The notes below the pieces were generated by a model. The model saw nothing but the letters and a program-made list of their open reading frames with translations, was not told the DNA's origin and ran no database searches. Below, one piece after another: positions 13,001 to 24,043 of a stretch of DNA of 64,000 bases (positions are counted from its first letter, which is position 1; each line of letters opens with the position of its first letter). The position numbers and the translations under genes are program-made. Origin of the DNA: Elymus sibiricus (Eukaryota > Streptophyta > Magnoliopsida > Poales > Poaceae); NCBI GenBank assembly GCA_039707655.1, contig CM077666.1, forward strand, positions 284,817,166 through 284,881,165. Reading direction: 5' to 3'.

Positions 13001-14016
13001 TCAGATTCAGAGGCAACAACTTCCCTTCTTCTACTGGGAACCGCCTGCTGCTCGTAGCCATCTTCTTCACTGTCCATGCCTCTTGCGTCAGTTTGCATCA
13101 CCCCGTCACTCAGTTCTCTTTCTGGTGAGCTCTGAACCTTTTCCGGGTCACTTTCTCCTTGATCAAGATCAGCAGGATGGGCCTCTGTTTCACTTTCCTC
13201 TTCCATTCCGAGTTGCCCCTCACTCTCACCTTCTCCTTCCGCTTCTCCTTCCCCTCCATTCTCTGCCTCACCCTCCCCTTCCTCCTGGATAAACAGATCA
13301 GTAAGAAAATGTCACATCAGATAGCTTAACCAATGTCGACGCAGAATTAGGGATGCAAGCAAATGTACAAGAGCATATCTTTAACTCTTTAGCAAGATCA
13401 ACATTCCAGTTTTAAAGATCATTTTAAAAGTAAGAGCCATCGTTATTCCAATCACTTGCTAGTTGCTACACAAAGTTCCCAGGATATACAGAGATTGCAT
13501 CACACAACAATCGGCAAGCTGACGCATGCACGCACCTATAATTCTCCACCTCGCCTAAAATTACGAATTTCTACTTCAAAATGTTGAAGTTAGATTTCCC
13601 AGGATCAATGAAAAACATATGCGCGCAACTTCTCGAACAATTATGGCCCCAATCTCGAGGCTTTGAATCGACAGCTCCCCAAAGAGAAAACTAAGCCCTA
13701 GCCCAGGATAGGGATTCAGGGAGTAGAGCAGGGGAGATCAATCACGGCGAGAAGGGGACTGGGTGTGTGTTACCGAGTGGTAGGCGTCGTGGGCAGGGCC
13801 GTGGCTGCGTCCTTCGTCTTCTTCCTCCTCGTCCTCCTCTTGGTCCAGGACTTGGCGATGGCGCTGCATCTGCTGTGGCGGCCCCTGGTCGTCCTCGTCG
13901 GCGATCTCGATGGGGTCGTCATCCTCTTCGTCCTCAGACTGGTCGCCGAAGAGGTTCTGCATCATCTGGTTGCGCGTCTCCTCCTCGGCGTCCCTCTCCC
14001 GGTCACCGCCCGCCAT
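7089..14016 (-). CDS. LEO1: LEO1/VIP4, PAF1 transcription elongation complex subunit
   Basis: Eleven exons on the minus strand: 14016-13774, 13284-12932, 12740-12626, 12146-11970, 11297-11121, 10765-10634, 10514-10335, 8964-8833, 8045-7932, 7848-7627, 7238-7089. They total 1,995 nt (664 residues), with every junction in phase and ATG at 14016 in a GGCG-ATGG context. The product is a nuclear protein that works with RNA polymerase II in the PAF1 complex (chromatin marks, elongation, flowering control in plants, where it is called VIP4). Seen: an acidic N-terminus with NQMMQNLFGDQSEDEEDDD, a Glu/Ser-rich region to about residue 230, a LEO1 domain at about 275-445 (IMGIDPRPFDPKTY, RFVKWKDGTMQLLIGNEV, KWYDAKDPERVKQEKER), a basic stretch after it, and an acidic tail FESDDEDE. 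All introns are GT-AG except intron 2, which is GC-AG. It is the only convincing host gene in the window and looks intact. Confidence 0.95.
8511..8668. mobile_element. Stowaway MITE in a LEO1 intron
   Basis: 158-bp element with terminal inverted repeats CTCCCTCCGTTTCTAAATAT and its complement ending ACGGAGGGAG, flanked by TA dinucleotides (8509-8510, 8669-8670). This is the standard Tc1/mariner-type Stowaway structure of grasses. It sits in intron 8 of LEO1 (between 8833 and 8045) and has no coding capacity. Confidence 0.93.
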
Positions 14017-14728
14017 CGCCGCCGCCGCTGCTCTCCGCTCCTGTTTGGGTTTCTTCAGTTTCCGCTCCGACGTGAGTTATGCGTGGGTCGCGTGGCGTTC
14101 GAGCCACTGAAGAAAATTGCGTGGGGGGCAGCTTTTTTTTCTTAGGGTTGCGTGGGAGACAGCTATAGATCCGACTATAGGACCCACATGTAATCGACTT
14201 CCGGAGAATTTCATTTGTACCTTTTTCTTTTCAAAGAGTATTTATAATTGTTGCATCTCAAAAGAAGTAGGAGTGTTTATATAATGTAATATAACCAGCA
14301 AACGAGCTTATTTTGCTATGGAGCAAACAAATTGTCCATTGAATTATAATATTACAGCGCACCACCATGATACGCCTCGTAAGATTGGATGACATCCAAT
14401 TCATGTCCGCGGATGGCATGGATCATAGTGCACGTGGCCAACGATAACAATAGATGATGGACAATGTCGAGGTTGGCAGAATCTAGATAATTAGATAGGT
14501 GCGAGTAATTGAAAAATTCATCATCGAGTGCGGCATAGGCTTGCGGTCAATGTAGATTGAATGGTGAAATTCGTCCTCTAAGGTACATGGTTCAACATCT
14601 TCTTTGTCTGGATGTACTCTCCAATTCAATGTGGTTTGGGTGGTGCAAGAGTTCAATATGAGCTTCAGTGTGTCAAAAATGATAACACCGTCCGATAACA
14701 ACATAAGGTGGCAACTTAAGGCAGAGGC
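14017..14728. other. LEO1 upstream region
   Basis: The first 100-150 bases beyond the LEO1 start codon are GC-rich and should hold the 5' UTR and core promoter of the minus-strand gene; no clear TATA box is seen. Further out the sequence is AT-rich with no recognised gene. Plus-strand frames overlapping exon 1 are mirror images of the acidic codons of LEO1. Confidence 0.5.
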
Positions 14729-14731
14729 TAA

Positions 14732-14935
14732 GGGTCAGTTCTTTAGGTGGCTTTTTTGCCTCTCGAATAAGCTGCCCCCTACCCAGCTTATTCTAGAAGT
14801 CCAACAAAAAAAATATTAAAAGCCTACTAGTCAAGTCTTAATTAGTAAGCTTCTAAAAAAATAAATTTGGTTGGGCTTCTAGAATAAGCTGGGTAGGGGA
14901 CAACTTATTCTAGAAGCCAGCAAAAGAACTGGCCC
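14732..14935. mobile_element. PIF/Harbinger (Tourist-like) MITE
   Basis: 204-bp element with ends GGGTCAGTTCTTTAGGTGGC and, in reverse complement, GGGCCAGTTCTTTTGCTGGC, flanked by TAA on both sides (14729-14731 and 14936-14938). The 3-bp TAA duplication with GGG termini is the Harbinger/Tourist signature. Inner parts of the arms also pair (AGAATAAGCTGGGTAGGGG). It lies upstream of LEO1. Confidence 0.88.
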
Positions 14936-14946
14936 TAAGTGTGCAG

Positions 14947-16690
14947 ATGAGGAGGAGGCGTGAGTGCTCTTGTAATTATAGGAGGAAGGTTAGGAGCGGC
15001 TTTGTGTGTGCTCCCCTCATCCACATATATAGGGCCTAATACATATTTCGAGGTTGCGTTTGACCATTGATAAAAAAAAATAAGATGTATGATATAAAAA
15101 TAATATCATTAGAAACTCGCTTCTCTCACGAATTTGATGATATATTTTGTGTAACATGCATGTCATATATTATTACTTTAACATATGATCAAAGGTAATC
15201 TCGAAAATCATATTAGACCTTGTATATATGGATGGATGGATGGAGTATGTGGTCTGCGTTAAAGTCGTGCGACGTCGAATAGAAATCATACAACCTTTCC
15301 AATATTAGAACAGGAAACAAATATGAAAAGCATAAGGTAAGTGTGTCTAGATGGTTTTCTACGTCGCCCATGATGAAGATCCTGTCTAGGTTAGAATAGG
15401 CGCTGATATGTGTCGCTCATAGTGATCACGTATCGAGCGATCGCTCACAGCAATCCTCATAATGGGTCAGGCCTAGCTCGCAGCAATGAGCAGTCGCTGA
15501 GCTTCCTCACGCGCAGGTGCTCCAATCAAATTCCGCGAGAGCTATATCTCGCTTTACGCGAGATGGAACAAGCTCTCGCCTGAAGCGTTGGTGGTAACGG
15601 GCCAACACATTAGCTCTCGCGCAGAATAATAGAAATATAGGTACAAAAATGAGGAGGAGGCGTTAGTGCTCTTGTAATTATAGGATGAAGGTTAGGAGGG
15701 GCTTTGCGTGTACTCCCTCCATCCACTTTTTTTTTTTGCGAGAAACTTCCAATCTATTCATCTTCAATCATGGCAGTACAAAGAACAACAGAGGTAATAA
15801 AAATTACAACCATGTCCGTGGACCACCTAGCGACGACTACAAGCACTGGAGCGAGCCGAAGGCGCGCCGCCGTCATCGCCCCTCCCTCACCGGAGCCGGG
15901 CAAACCTTGTTGTAGTAGACAGTCGGGAAGTCGTCGTGCTAAGGCCCCATAGGACCAGCGCACCAGAGTAGCAACCATCGCCGATGAAGAAAGTCGTAGA
16001 TCAGAAGAATCAAACCTGTAAACACCCAAACAAAGGCGAACGAAGACCGGATCCAAACAGATCCACCGAAGACCAGCATATATAAGGCCTAATACGTATT
16101 TTGAGGTTGTGTTTGACCATTGATAAAAAAAAAAAGATGTATGATATAAAAATAATATCATTAGAATTTCCCTTCTCTCACGAATTTGATAATATGCTTT
16201 GTGTAACATGTATGTCATATATTATTACTCTGACATGTGGTAAAAAATAACCTTGAAAATTGTATTAGGCCTAGTATATATGGATGGATGGAGATGTGAT
16301 TTGCATTAAAGTCACAGCGACGCCGGATAGAAATCATACAACCTTTCCAATATTAGAACAGGGAACAATTATGAAAAACATAAGGTAAGTGCGTCTAGAT
16401 GGTTTGTGCGTTGCGCACAGATTCTGTCTAGGTTAGAATGGACGCTGATATGTATCGCTCATAATGATCACATATCGAGCAATCGCTCACAACGATTCTA
16501 ATAATGGGCCAGGCCTGGCTCGCAGCAACGAGCAATCGTTGAGCTTCCTCACGTGCAGGTGCTCCAATCAAATTTTGCGAGAGCTATATCTCGCTTTACG
16601 CGAGATGTAACAAGCTCTTCACTGAAGCGTCGATGGTAACGAGACGACACATTAGCTCTCGCGCGGAATAATAGAAATATAGGTACAAAA
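14947..16690. repeat. 702-bp direct tandem duplication
   Basis: Copy 1 (14947-15648) and copy 2 (15649-16690) both start ATGAGGAGGAGGCG and end with AATAGAAATATAGGTACAAAA. They share a block with a GGATGGATGGA tract and the CGAGCAATCGCTCAC-type segment. Copy 2 is about 340 bp longer because of an insertion near 15728-16073. Scattered base differences show the duplication is not recent. No gene is recognised in the unit. Confidence 0.85.
15728..16073 (-). mobile_element. Poly(A)-tailed insertion, LINE 3' end-like
   Basis: This segment is present only in copy 2 of the tandem duplication. It starts with a run of T (a poly(A) tail on the minus strand) followed by GCGAGAAACTTCCAATC and a GC-rich body. 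Copy 1 reads straight through (ATCCACATATATAGGGCC), giving a pre-insertion site. The structure fits target-primed integration of a 5'-truncated non-LTR element. Coding sequence is not recognised, and a SINE-like origin is not excluded. Confidence 0.6.
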
Positions 16691-16719
16691 ATGGAGAACC
16701 GGGGATCAAACCCAGGTCT

Positions 16720-16983
16720 TGTGATAGCCTGGCTTATTAGGGATGATAGACTACTCATATCAATAAGGAATTCCTTCTTTTCCGAGAGCCCATTCGGACA
16801 GAACTCCAAAGTTAAGCGTGCTCAGCTTGGAGTAATTTCAGGATGGGTGACCGACCGGGAAGTTGCTCCCAGGTGCGCATGAGTGAGGACAAAATGCGCA
16901 GGAAAGATTAGTATTGATCTGTGAGGCCAGTCTAGATCTCGCCAGGAGTAACGACCACCGACGGGTGTGTCCGGGGCGTTACA
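16720..16983 (+). repeat. Cassandra 5' LTR
   Basis: 264-bp LTR with the 5S-like segment AACTCCAAAGTTAAGCGTGC and GGATGGGTGACC. It differs from the 3' LTR at several bases and by one extra base near its start, so the insertion is not very recent. Confidence 0.92.
16803..16852 (+). promoter_or_regulatory. 5S-rRNA-like internal Pol III promoter (with twin at 17260-17310)
   Basis: GTTAAGCGTGC at 16811 corresponds to box A and GGATGGGTGACC at 16841 to box C of the plant 5S rRNA gene, at about native spacing. The same boxes recur in the 3' LTR (from about 17269 and 17299). In Cassandra these are thought to allow RNA polymerase III transcription. This is not a 5S gene: the flanking sequence does not make a full 120-nt 5S RNA. 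Confidence 0.75.
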
Positions 16984-17178
16984 AGTTGGTATCAGAGCCG
17001 ACCCTCGCGGTTACACGGATGTTTGCGGACAGGTGCGCGGTCATGTTGTTCGTGACGTTTGTGACCCGTCGTGGCACACGGCATGTCACATCTACCGGAC
17101 TGGATGCACAGACGTATGTGCCAAGAGGGAACGTTCCTGTGGCCCGACGAGGACATCGGTTCCTCTGAGTGGGGTGTA

Positions 17179-17441
17179 TGTGATAGCCTGGCTTATTAGG
17201 ATGATAGACTACTCATATCAATAAGAAATTCCTTCTTTTTCGGGAGCCCATTCGGACAGAACTCCAAAGTTAAGCGTGCTCAGCTTGGAGTAATTTCAGG
17301 ATGGGTGACCGACCGGGAAGTTGCTCCCGTGTGCGCATGAGTGAGGACAAAGTGCGCAGGAAAGACTAGTATTGATCTGTGAGGCCAGTCTAGATCTCGC
17401 CAGGAGTAACGACCACCGGCGGGTGTGTCTGGGGCGTTACA
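17179..17441 (+). repeat. Cassandra 3' LTR
   Basis: 263-bp direct copy of 16720-16983 with the same TGTGATAG start and GTTACA end, followed by the GGTCT target duplication. The adjoining hAT MITE shares part of that flank in its own duplication. Confidence 0.92.
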
Positions 17442-17452
17442 GGTCTCCTCGA

Positions 17453-17639
17453 CAGTGGCGGAGCTACGGCTGGGCAAAACCAGGCCATGGCCCGCCCAGT
17501 CCAACTAGATTTTTGTGAAGAGTAGTACTGAATCTGGGCCATAAGAGTAAAATTTTAATGGTATCTGAACCTTTTCAATTGTATTTCTGAACCTGACCTG
17601 TTTGGCCCGCCCAGAGAAATGACTGTAGCTCCGCCACTG
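17453..17639. mobile_element. hAT-type MITE, 187 bp
   Basis: Perfectly matching ends CAGTGGCGGAGCTAC and its complement GTAGCTCCGCCACTG, flanked by an 8-bp duplication CTCCTCGA/CTCCTCGG (one mismatch). The 8-bp duplication and the ends identify a non-coding hAT derivative, related to the relic at 5871. It begins 11 bp after the Cassandra 3' LTR. Confidence 0.9.
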
Positions 17640-17689
17640 CTCCTCGGTACTAAGTATGGTTGCTAGCCACTGAGGCACTAGTGATAAGA

Positions 17690-18835
17690 AGGCGTGACAT
17701 ACTTGAGTGATGGGAGCCGGTTTTTTCATAGTCTTTTCGGTTTTCTTATTTATTTTCTTTGTTTTTCACTGGTTTTCTTTGTTTCTTTATCCGTTTTACT
17801 TTTTTTATTTCTTTTTCTTTGTTTCCTTTAGTTTTATTTGCTTCTTTCTCAATATTCACTGGATTTCTTTTCTTTTCTTTCTTTTTTCTTCATTTTCTTC
17901 AGTTTGTTTCTTTCTTTCTCTTTTTTTACCGGATTTCTTTGTTTTTCTTTATTTCTTTATCTGGTTTCATAGTTTCCATTCTTTTTGCATTGGTTTATTT
18001 GATATTTTCATTTTCTTGTGTGTTGGCTTCTTTTGTTTTTATCGTGTTTCTTCGTTTTTCTTTATTTTTTTTGTCGATTTTTATTAGTTTTGTTTTTTGT
18101 TCAACACATGTTAACTGTTTTTTCATTACACATTCCATTTTTTTATGCTTCAGAAACTTTTATTATATACACATTTCACATTTTTTAAATACATGATTAA
18201 TATTTTTTGAAAAGATATATTGTTTAATGTCTACTTTTTTTCATACACAATGTACATTTTTTGTATATATCTGGTACATTTTTTTATACGCATTTAATAT
18301 TAAATACAAGATTAACATTTTTCGAATACATGGTCAACCATTTTCTCTTTACACATTTTACTATGTTTTCAAATTCTCGATTAAGGTTTTTCAAATACAA
18401 GATTAATTTTTTTTAATACATGGTCAACATTTTTTTCTATACAGATTTAACATTTCTCAAATGCTTGATCGACATTTTTCAAATACAAGATTAACAGTTT
18501 TTTAATACATGGTCAACATTTTTTTTATACACATTTAACATTTCTCAAATGGTTGATCAACATTTTTCAAATACAAGATTAACATTTTTTGAGTACATAG
18601 TCAACACTTTTTCTATACACATTTAATATTTCCGAAATGCTTGAGCAACATTTTTCAAATACATTTAACATTTTTTTAATACATGGTCAACATTTTTCCT
18701 ATACACATTTAACATTTCTCAAATGCTTGATCAATATTTTTCAAATACAAGATTAACACTTTTCGAATCCATGGTCAACATTTTTTCTACACACATTTAA
18801 CATTTTTTCAAATGCTTGATTAACATTTAAAAAAA
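17690..18835. repeat. T-rich tract and 88-90 bp tandem repeat array
   Basis: 17690-18110 is strongly T-rich on the plus strand and yields spurious Phe-rich frames. From about 18270 to 18835 a unit of 88-90 bp repeats about six times; its markers are CATGGTCAACATTTTT, ACACATTTAACATTTCTC and AAATGCTTGATCAACATTT, spaced at about 90, 89, 89, 85 and 88 bp. Similar sequence is common in subterminal parts of Triticeae DNA transposons, but no terminal repeats are seen here. Confidence 0.75.
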
Positions 18836-19485
18836 TTATGTAAAGTATATTTTTGTTCTATATATGTTTACAATATTTGGAAGTGTAAACGAAAGTACAC
18901 AAAAAGGAAATAAAAAACGTAAAAAAAAACAGAAGCAAAAACAAGGCACTGGCCTCCCGCACAATGGGCCGGGCCATACGCTCGCGCGAGTAGGAAGCTC
19001 GTCACGCGTAACACGAGAGATAGTCGCGCCCATCAAATATATAAGATAATTAAAGCTGCTAAGGAGGAGCTCCTCCCGTGCGTCCACCGTTGTGACCGGG
19101 GGCTTTCTCTGGCCGACACATATTCGTATTAAATAGTACTCTAGAATAAATAGTAACCATATTGAACAGTACATCTCTATGAACGGTAATTGTAGGTAAA
19201 CAGAAATTATGTGCAAACAGTATTGTTTTGTGAACAGTACCTTCACAACCCCTTTTACGGCATCTTCAAAGCGGACCTCAAACCTTCGCTATATGTCTAG
19301 ACCACAATGTCTGGACCACTTTTGCCATCCAACGAAAACCTGTATATGTCCGCTTAGCAGTCCGGACGTAAAAGCGGACCCTCAAACCTTCACTATATGT
19401 CCGGATCACAGTGTCCTGACCACTTTTTTCATCCAACCGAAACCTGTATATGTCCGCTTAGCAGTCCAAACGTACGGATTCCGGT
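18836..19485. other. Unassigned intergenic sequence
   Basis: No gene recognised. From about 19255 it contains the ATCTTCAAAGCGGACC end of a repeat whose partner is GGTCAGCTTTGGAGATGCCC near 19780, so the right part probably belongs to a decayed terminal-inverted-repeat element that continues into the next feature. Confidence 0.4.
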
Positions 19486-20242
19486 ATCCGAGAGACAAAC
19501 GTGGGGGGCTTTGCTGGAGTCCGGACATGCACTTGACAAATCACATGCATGGTCCCTCTCTTCTCTCTCTCCTCCCAATCGCACATGTATGGTCCTCCTC
19601 TCCTCTCCCTCCTCCCAGCCGGACTAAACCACAAATATCCCACTACATGCATGATCCCCACCTACCTTTTCTCCTACCAACCAGATACTTTGTGATTAAC
19701 ATTGGATGGCTCCCTCCCGCATCATGTCCGCAGACCACGTCCGGACATAAAAACGGACATATACCGGAGACATTTGCAGGTCAGCTTTGGAGATGCCCTT
19801 AAGATAAAATTACCAAAAACTAAAAACAAATATTACATCACTTTCCTGTGAAACAGCAATTGTGGGTGAATAGTACTATTCTATGAACAATACTTTCATG
19901 TTTTCTATTCCATTTTAGATAAATTACCAAAGAGACAAACGTGAGGGGCTCTGCCGGAGTCCGGACATGCACTTGACCAATCACATGCATGGTCCCTCTC
20001 TTCTCTCTCTCCTCCCAACCGCACATGCATGGTCCCCCTCTCCCCTCTCTCCTCCCAACCACACACTAAACCATAAATATCCCACCACATGCATGGTCCC
20101 CACCTACCTTTTCTCTTACCAACCGGATACTTTGTGATTAGCATTGGATGGCTCCCTCTCGTATCATGTCCGCGGACCACGTCTGGACATAAAAACGGCC
20201 ATACACCGGAGACATTTGCAGGTCAGCTTTGGAGATGCCCTT
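19486..20242. repeat. 442-bp tandem duplication with inverted-repeat end motif
   Basis: The segment from GAGACAAACGTG to GGAGATGCCCTTAAGATAAAATTACC occurs twice (about 19490-19800 and 19932-20242), offset by 442 bp, and AGATAAAATTACC appears again near 20358. Both copies contain CT-rich CATGCATGGTCCC repeats and end with GCTTTGGAGATGCCCTT, a common end motif of grass TIR elements. No coding potential. Confidence 0.75.
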
Positions 20243-20925
20243 AAGATAAAATTACCAAAAACTAAAAACAAATATTACATCACTTTTCTGTGAAACAGTA
20301 ATTGTGGGTGAATAGTACTATTCTGTGAATAATACTTTCATGTTTTAATTCCTTTTTAGATAAAATTACCAAAAAAACTGAAAAAAAGATATTACATCAA
20401 AGATGAGAAACCCTTCTAGATTTGTGCAAATTTTTGCGTTGAGACGCCATTCAACGAGGTCGGAAAAAATTAGCTCCTTCTTTTTTGGTTGCGATGTAAA
20501 GTCTTCATAAATTCAGAGCTTCCAGTATAAATTGTACTTATAACTAAATTGGTGTATACAGTGATTATATGGACATTATTGTCTACAATTCGATGTTTTT
20601 TCAATTTCTATTATAGGGTTACTGTGAAAGTACCTCAATTTGTGTTTTGTATTTTCATAGTCAGTCCATTTTTTTAGAAACTGCAATACACAAATACATG
20701 AAGTATTCTAGAGACTACATCCAATTTTCGGTGGCACCGCCTTGTGTTACACGTGCTGCTTCCTCTAGAAAACACCCGTCGATTCTGCTTCCACTTTCTC
20801 TCCCGATCTCCTCACACCTCTCTCCACTAGAACGGTTTGGCCCAAAATTGTTTCGCCACCGTGGGTTGGATCTCAATCCGCTATCCAAGGTCTCCACCGA
20901 GTATGCCCGTGTATAGGGGATCAAT
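20243..20925. other. Unassigned AT-rich sequence
   Basis: No gene, RNA or mobile-element terminus recognised. It includes partial repeats of the upstream 442-bp unit up to about 20400. Confidence 0.35.
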
Positions 20926-23657
20926 CGTAGTCCTTTCGATAAGTAAGAGTGTCGAACCCAACGAGGAGCAGAAGGAAATGACAAGCCGTTTTCAGCAAGG
21001 TATTTTCTGCAAGCACTGAAATTATCGGTAACGAGTAGTTTGATAACAAGATAATTTGTAACAAGTGACAAGTAGCAATAGTAACAAAGAGTGCAGCAAG
21101 GTGGCCCAATCCTTTTTGTAGCAAAGGACAAGCCGGAACGATCTCTTATAATAAGCAAAGCGTTCTCGAGGACACATGAAAATTTCATCTAGTCACTTTC
21201 ATCGTGTTGGTTTGATTCGCGTTCGCTACTTTGATAATTTGATATGTGGGTGGACCGGTGCTTGGGTGCTGTTCTTACTTGAACAAGCCTCCCACTTATG
21301 ATTACCCCCTCTCGCAAGCATCCGCAACTACGAAAGAAGAATTAAGATAACTCTAATCATAGCATTAAACATATGGATCCAAATTAGCCCCTTACGGAAT
21401 AGCGCATAAACTAGGGTTTAAGCTTCTGTCACTCTAGCAACCCATCATCTAATTACTACTCCACAATGCATTCCCTTAGGCCCAAAGATGGTGAAGTGTC
21501 ATGTAGTCGACGTTCACATGACACCACTAAGAGAATCAACAACATACATATCATCAAAATATCGAACGAATACCAAATTCACATGATTACTTATGACAAG
21601 ACTTCTCCCATGTCCTCAAGAACAAAAGTAACTACTCACAAATCATATTCATGTCCAAGATCAGAGGGGTATTGAATAGCATAATAGATCTGAACATATA
21701 ATATTCCACCAAATAAACCAACTAGCATCAACTACAAGATGTAATCAACACTACTAGCAACCCACAGGTACCAATCTGAGGTTTTGAGACAAAGATTGAA
21801 TACAAGAGATGAACTAGGGTTTGAGATGAGATGGTGCTGTTGAAGATGTTGATGAAGATTGCCCCCCCCCCCCACGATGAGAGGATCGTTGGTGATGATG
21901 ATGGCTCCGATTTCCCCCTCCCGGAGGGAAGTATCCCCGGCAGAATCGCTCTGCCGGAGAGCAAAAGTGCTCCTGCCCAAGTTCCGCCTCGAGACGGCAG
22001 CGCACCGTCCCAAAAGTCTTCTCCTTATTTTTTCTGGGGAAAATGGGCTTATATACCAGAAAATGGGCACCGGAGGCTGGCCAGGTGTAGGAGATATGCC
22101 CTAGAGGCAATAATAAATGTTATTGATTATCTCCCTGTTCATAATTAGGTTTATGTTCCATGCTATAACTGCTATGGTTCTCGAGTCTACAATAACCACG
22201 AGGCTCGGAGGAAGACTCATATGCACGTGTGGGATAATAAACGGTAAAATGTATTCCTAGTCAAGCCTCTATGACTGGCTCAAGTATTGCATGATGATCC
22301 TGTTTTCCTGATCATGGGCATGGCTATGCCGGCAATTTTGAGGGCACAATTGTTGGTAGAACACTTGTGTTGAATCGACCCGATTGATGTTATGCTATGA
22401 GATACATTCGTCATAAGTTTATGGTTAATAACACAGAGAAGTTAATGTTTGCATAATTCCTTAGACCATGAGAGTGTCGAGTTTCTTCATGCTTGCTTCA
22501 TGAACTTTGGGGTTTGTTAAACGTCATCCGTAAATGGGTGGCTATTACGGCGGCTTACGGGTTCATGGAAAAGTATGTCAAGGGACTTGATAGCTCAAGA
22601 TTGGGATTTGCTCCTCCGACGATGGAGAGATATCTCTGGGCCCTCTCGGTGTTACGGTATCCATCATCGTCTGGCCAGACACAGGGTGATTTGATCACAG
22701 GGATGCCGGAACACGGGAACGAGAAAAGAGAACAATACCGGCAACGAGGTAATTGGCATTGTGGACAAGTGTTGATCCACGAGGATGCCGATGTTTCTCA
22801 CCTCGGGTAATTGTAACATATCGTGAAGCAACAGGAATAGCTCACGGCAACTGGAGGTTCACTCGAATATTTATTCGTGTGGGTATAGGGATCGATATGG
22901 GTGTCCACGGCTCCGATGTTGATCATTGATCGGAAGGGGTTCCGGGTCATGTCTATGCTTCACCGAACCTATAGGGTCACACGCTTAAGGGTCATCTATC
23001 TGCTGAATACTAGACAGGGAGTCTGAGAGAAAATCACCGAAAAAGTTTCGGACGCCGGAAAAGTTTCGGACAGCGGAAAAGTTCCGCAGAGAGGTCACCG
23101 GATGAGTTCCGGTAAAACTGAAAAGTTGTTTTAGAGGATACCATAAAGTCAAATTGGTTTTGGCACATGCCTGATAATTCTTGGAGGGTGCCAGAATCAT
23201 TCTGGAAACTTTCTGGAATTTTCCGGGATGAAAACCGGAAATGTTCCGGAGCTGCCGAAACCGCTTCAGATGCTTTTCGCAGATGAAATCACTAAACCGG
23301 AATTGTTCCGGCTTGCGTTGAAAATTATTTTGGTGGGTACTAGAATTGTTCTAAGCCCACATGAATATTTTCAGTTCGATCAGACGCTGAAAAATGTCGT
23401 CGTGAATAGTGAAAGTGTTTTTTGGGATATTTTTGGAAAGCCACCTTTTGGGGCTTTGCTCCAAAAGATCTTGGGGATGACATGGATGGATAGGGGCCAA
23501 TTTTGGGGCCCCACATGAGGGTGTGGCCGGCCACATGGTGGACTCCTTCATGGAGTCCCCCTTGTTCCTTGGTTTCACCTTTTAGGTCCTTGGGAAGGAC
23601 TCCTTTCCATGTGGGTTTTGGGTTTTCTTGTAAAACCACCCTACCCCTTGGGTTTCC

Positions 23658-23665
23658 TATAAATA
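23658..23665 (+). promoter_or_regulatory. TATA box of the solo LTR
   Basis: TATAAATA followed by a short GC-containing leader (GGAGGTGTGTGGGC) is the usual LTR core promoter layout. The transcript start would be near 23690. Whether it is active is unknown. Confidence 0.5.
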
Positions 23666-23889
23666 GGAGGTGTGTGGGCTGCCATAAGACACACTCTTGC
23701 TCTCATACACAAAGCCATGCATGATCTGGCATTCTTCTCTCCCTCCCAGCGAAATAGTTTCGTAGAGCCGAAAGGCTGTCTGGGTTCCGGCAGGAACTAG
23801 TTCTGGACGGCGAAGCCCTGCCGGATAGATGACACCGTATGTGTGCAACTCTGTAGAGAGATCGTAGTTTCGGTCTTAGTTCGAGAGTG

Positions 23890-24043
23890 CCTCCCGAAGG
23901 GCTGTCCGTGTGACCGTCCGAGTTTTGGAGGTCCTCCCGAAGGGCTGTCCGAGTGACAGTCCGAGTTTCGGAGGTCCTCCCGAAGGGCTGTCCGCGACAC
24001 CGTCCGGGGGACTGTGTGACCGCCTCCCGGAGGGCTGTCCGCG
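23890..24043. repeat. Minisatellite in the solo LTR
   Basis: About four imperfect copies of a roughly 43-bp unit containing CTCCCGAAGGGCTGTCCG followed by a GTGACxGTCCGAGTTT-type spacer. It lies in the transcribed part of the LTR, after the TATA box. Confidence 0.75.

Larger units (their letters stand above)
16720..17441 (+). mobile_element. Cassandra-type TRIM retrotransposon, complete
   Basis: Structure seen: 5' LTR 16720-16983, primer-binding site with GGTATCAGAGC directly after it, a 195-bp non-coding interior, a purine-rich GAGTGGGGTGTA tract before the 3' LTR, 3' LTR 17179-17441, and a 5-bp duplication GGTCT on both sides (16715-16719, 17442-17446). The LTRs begin TGTGATAGCC, end GCGTTACA, and carry a 5S-rRNA-like block. 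This is the hallmark of Cassandra, a terminal-repeat retrotransposon in miniature with no proteins of its own that is moved by other elements. Length 722 bp. Confidence 0.93.

Noticed and set aside
13765..14145. Plus-strand frames over LEO1 exon 1
   Set aside because: They mirror the GAG/GAT-rich acidic codons of LEO1 on the other strand; no domain, and the minus frame is supported by splice phases.
16784..16870. A 5S ribosomal RNA gene
   Set aside because: Only the internal promoter region resembles 5S; the sequence lies in both LTRs of a Cassandra element and does not extend to a full 5S RNA.
17707..18196. Phe-rich membrane-protein-like frames
   Set aside because: They come from a T-rich low-complexity tract; overlapping frames give equally hydrophobic products.
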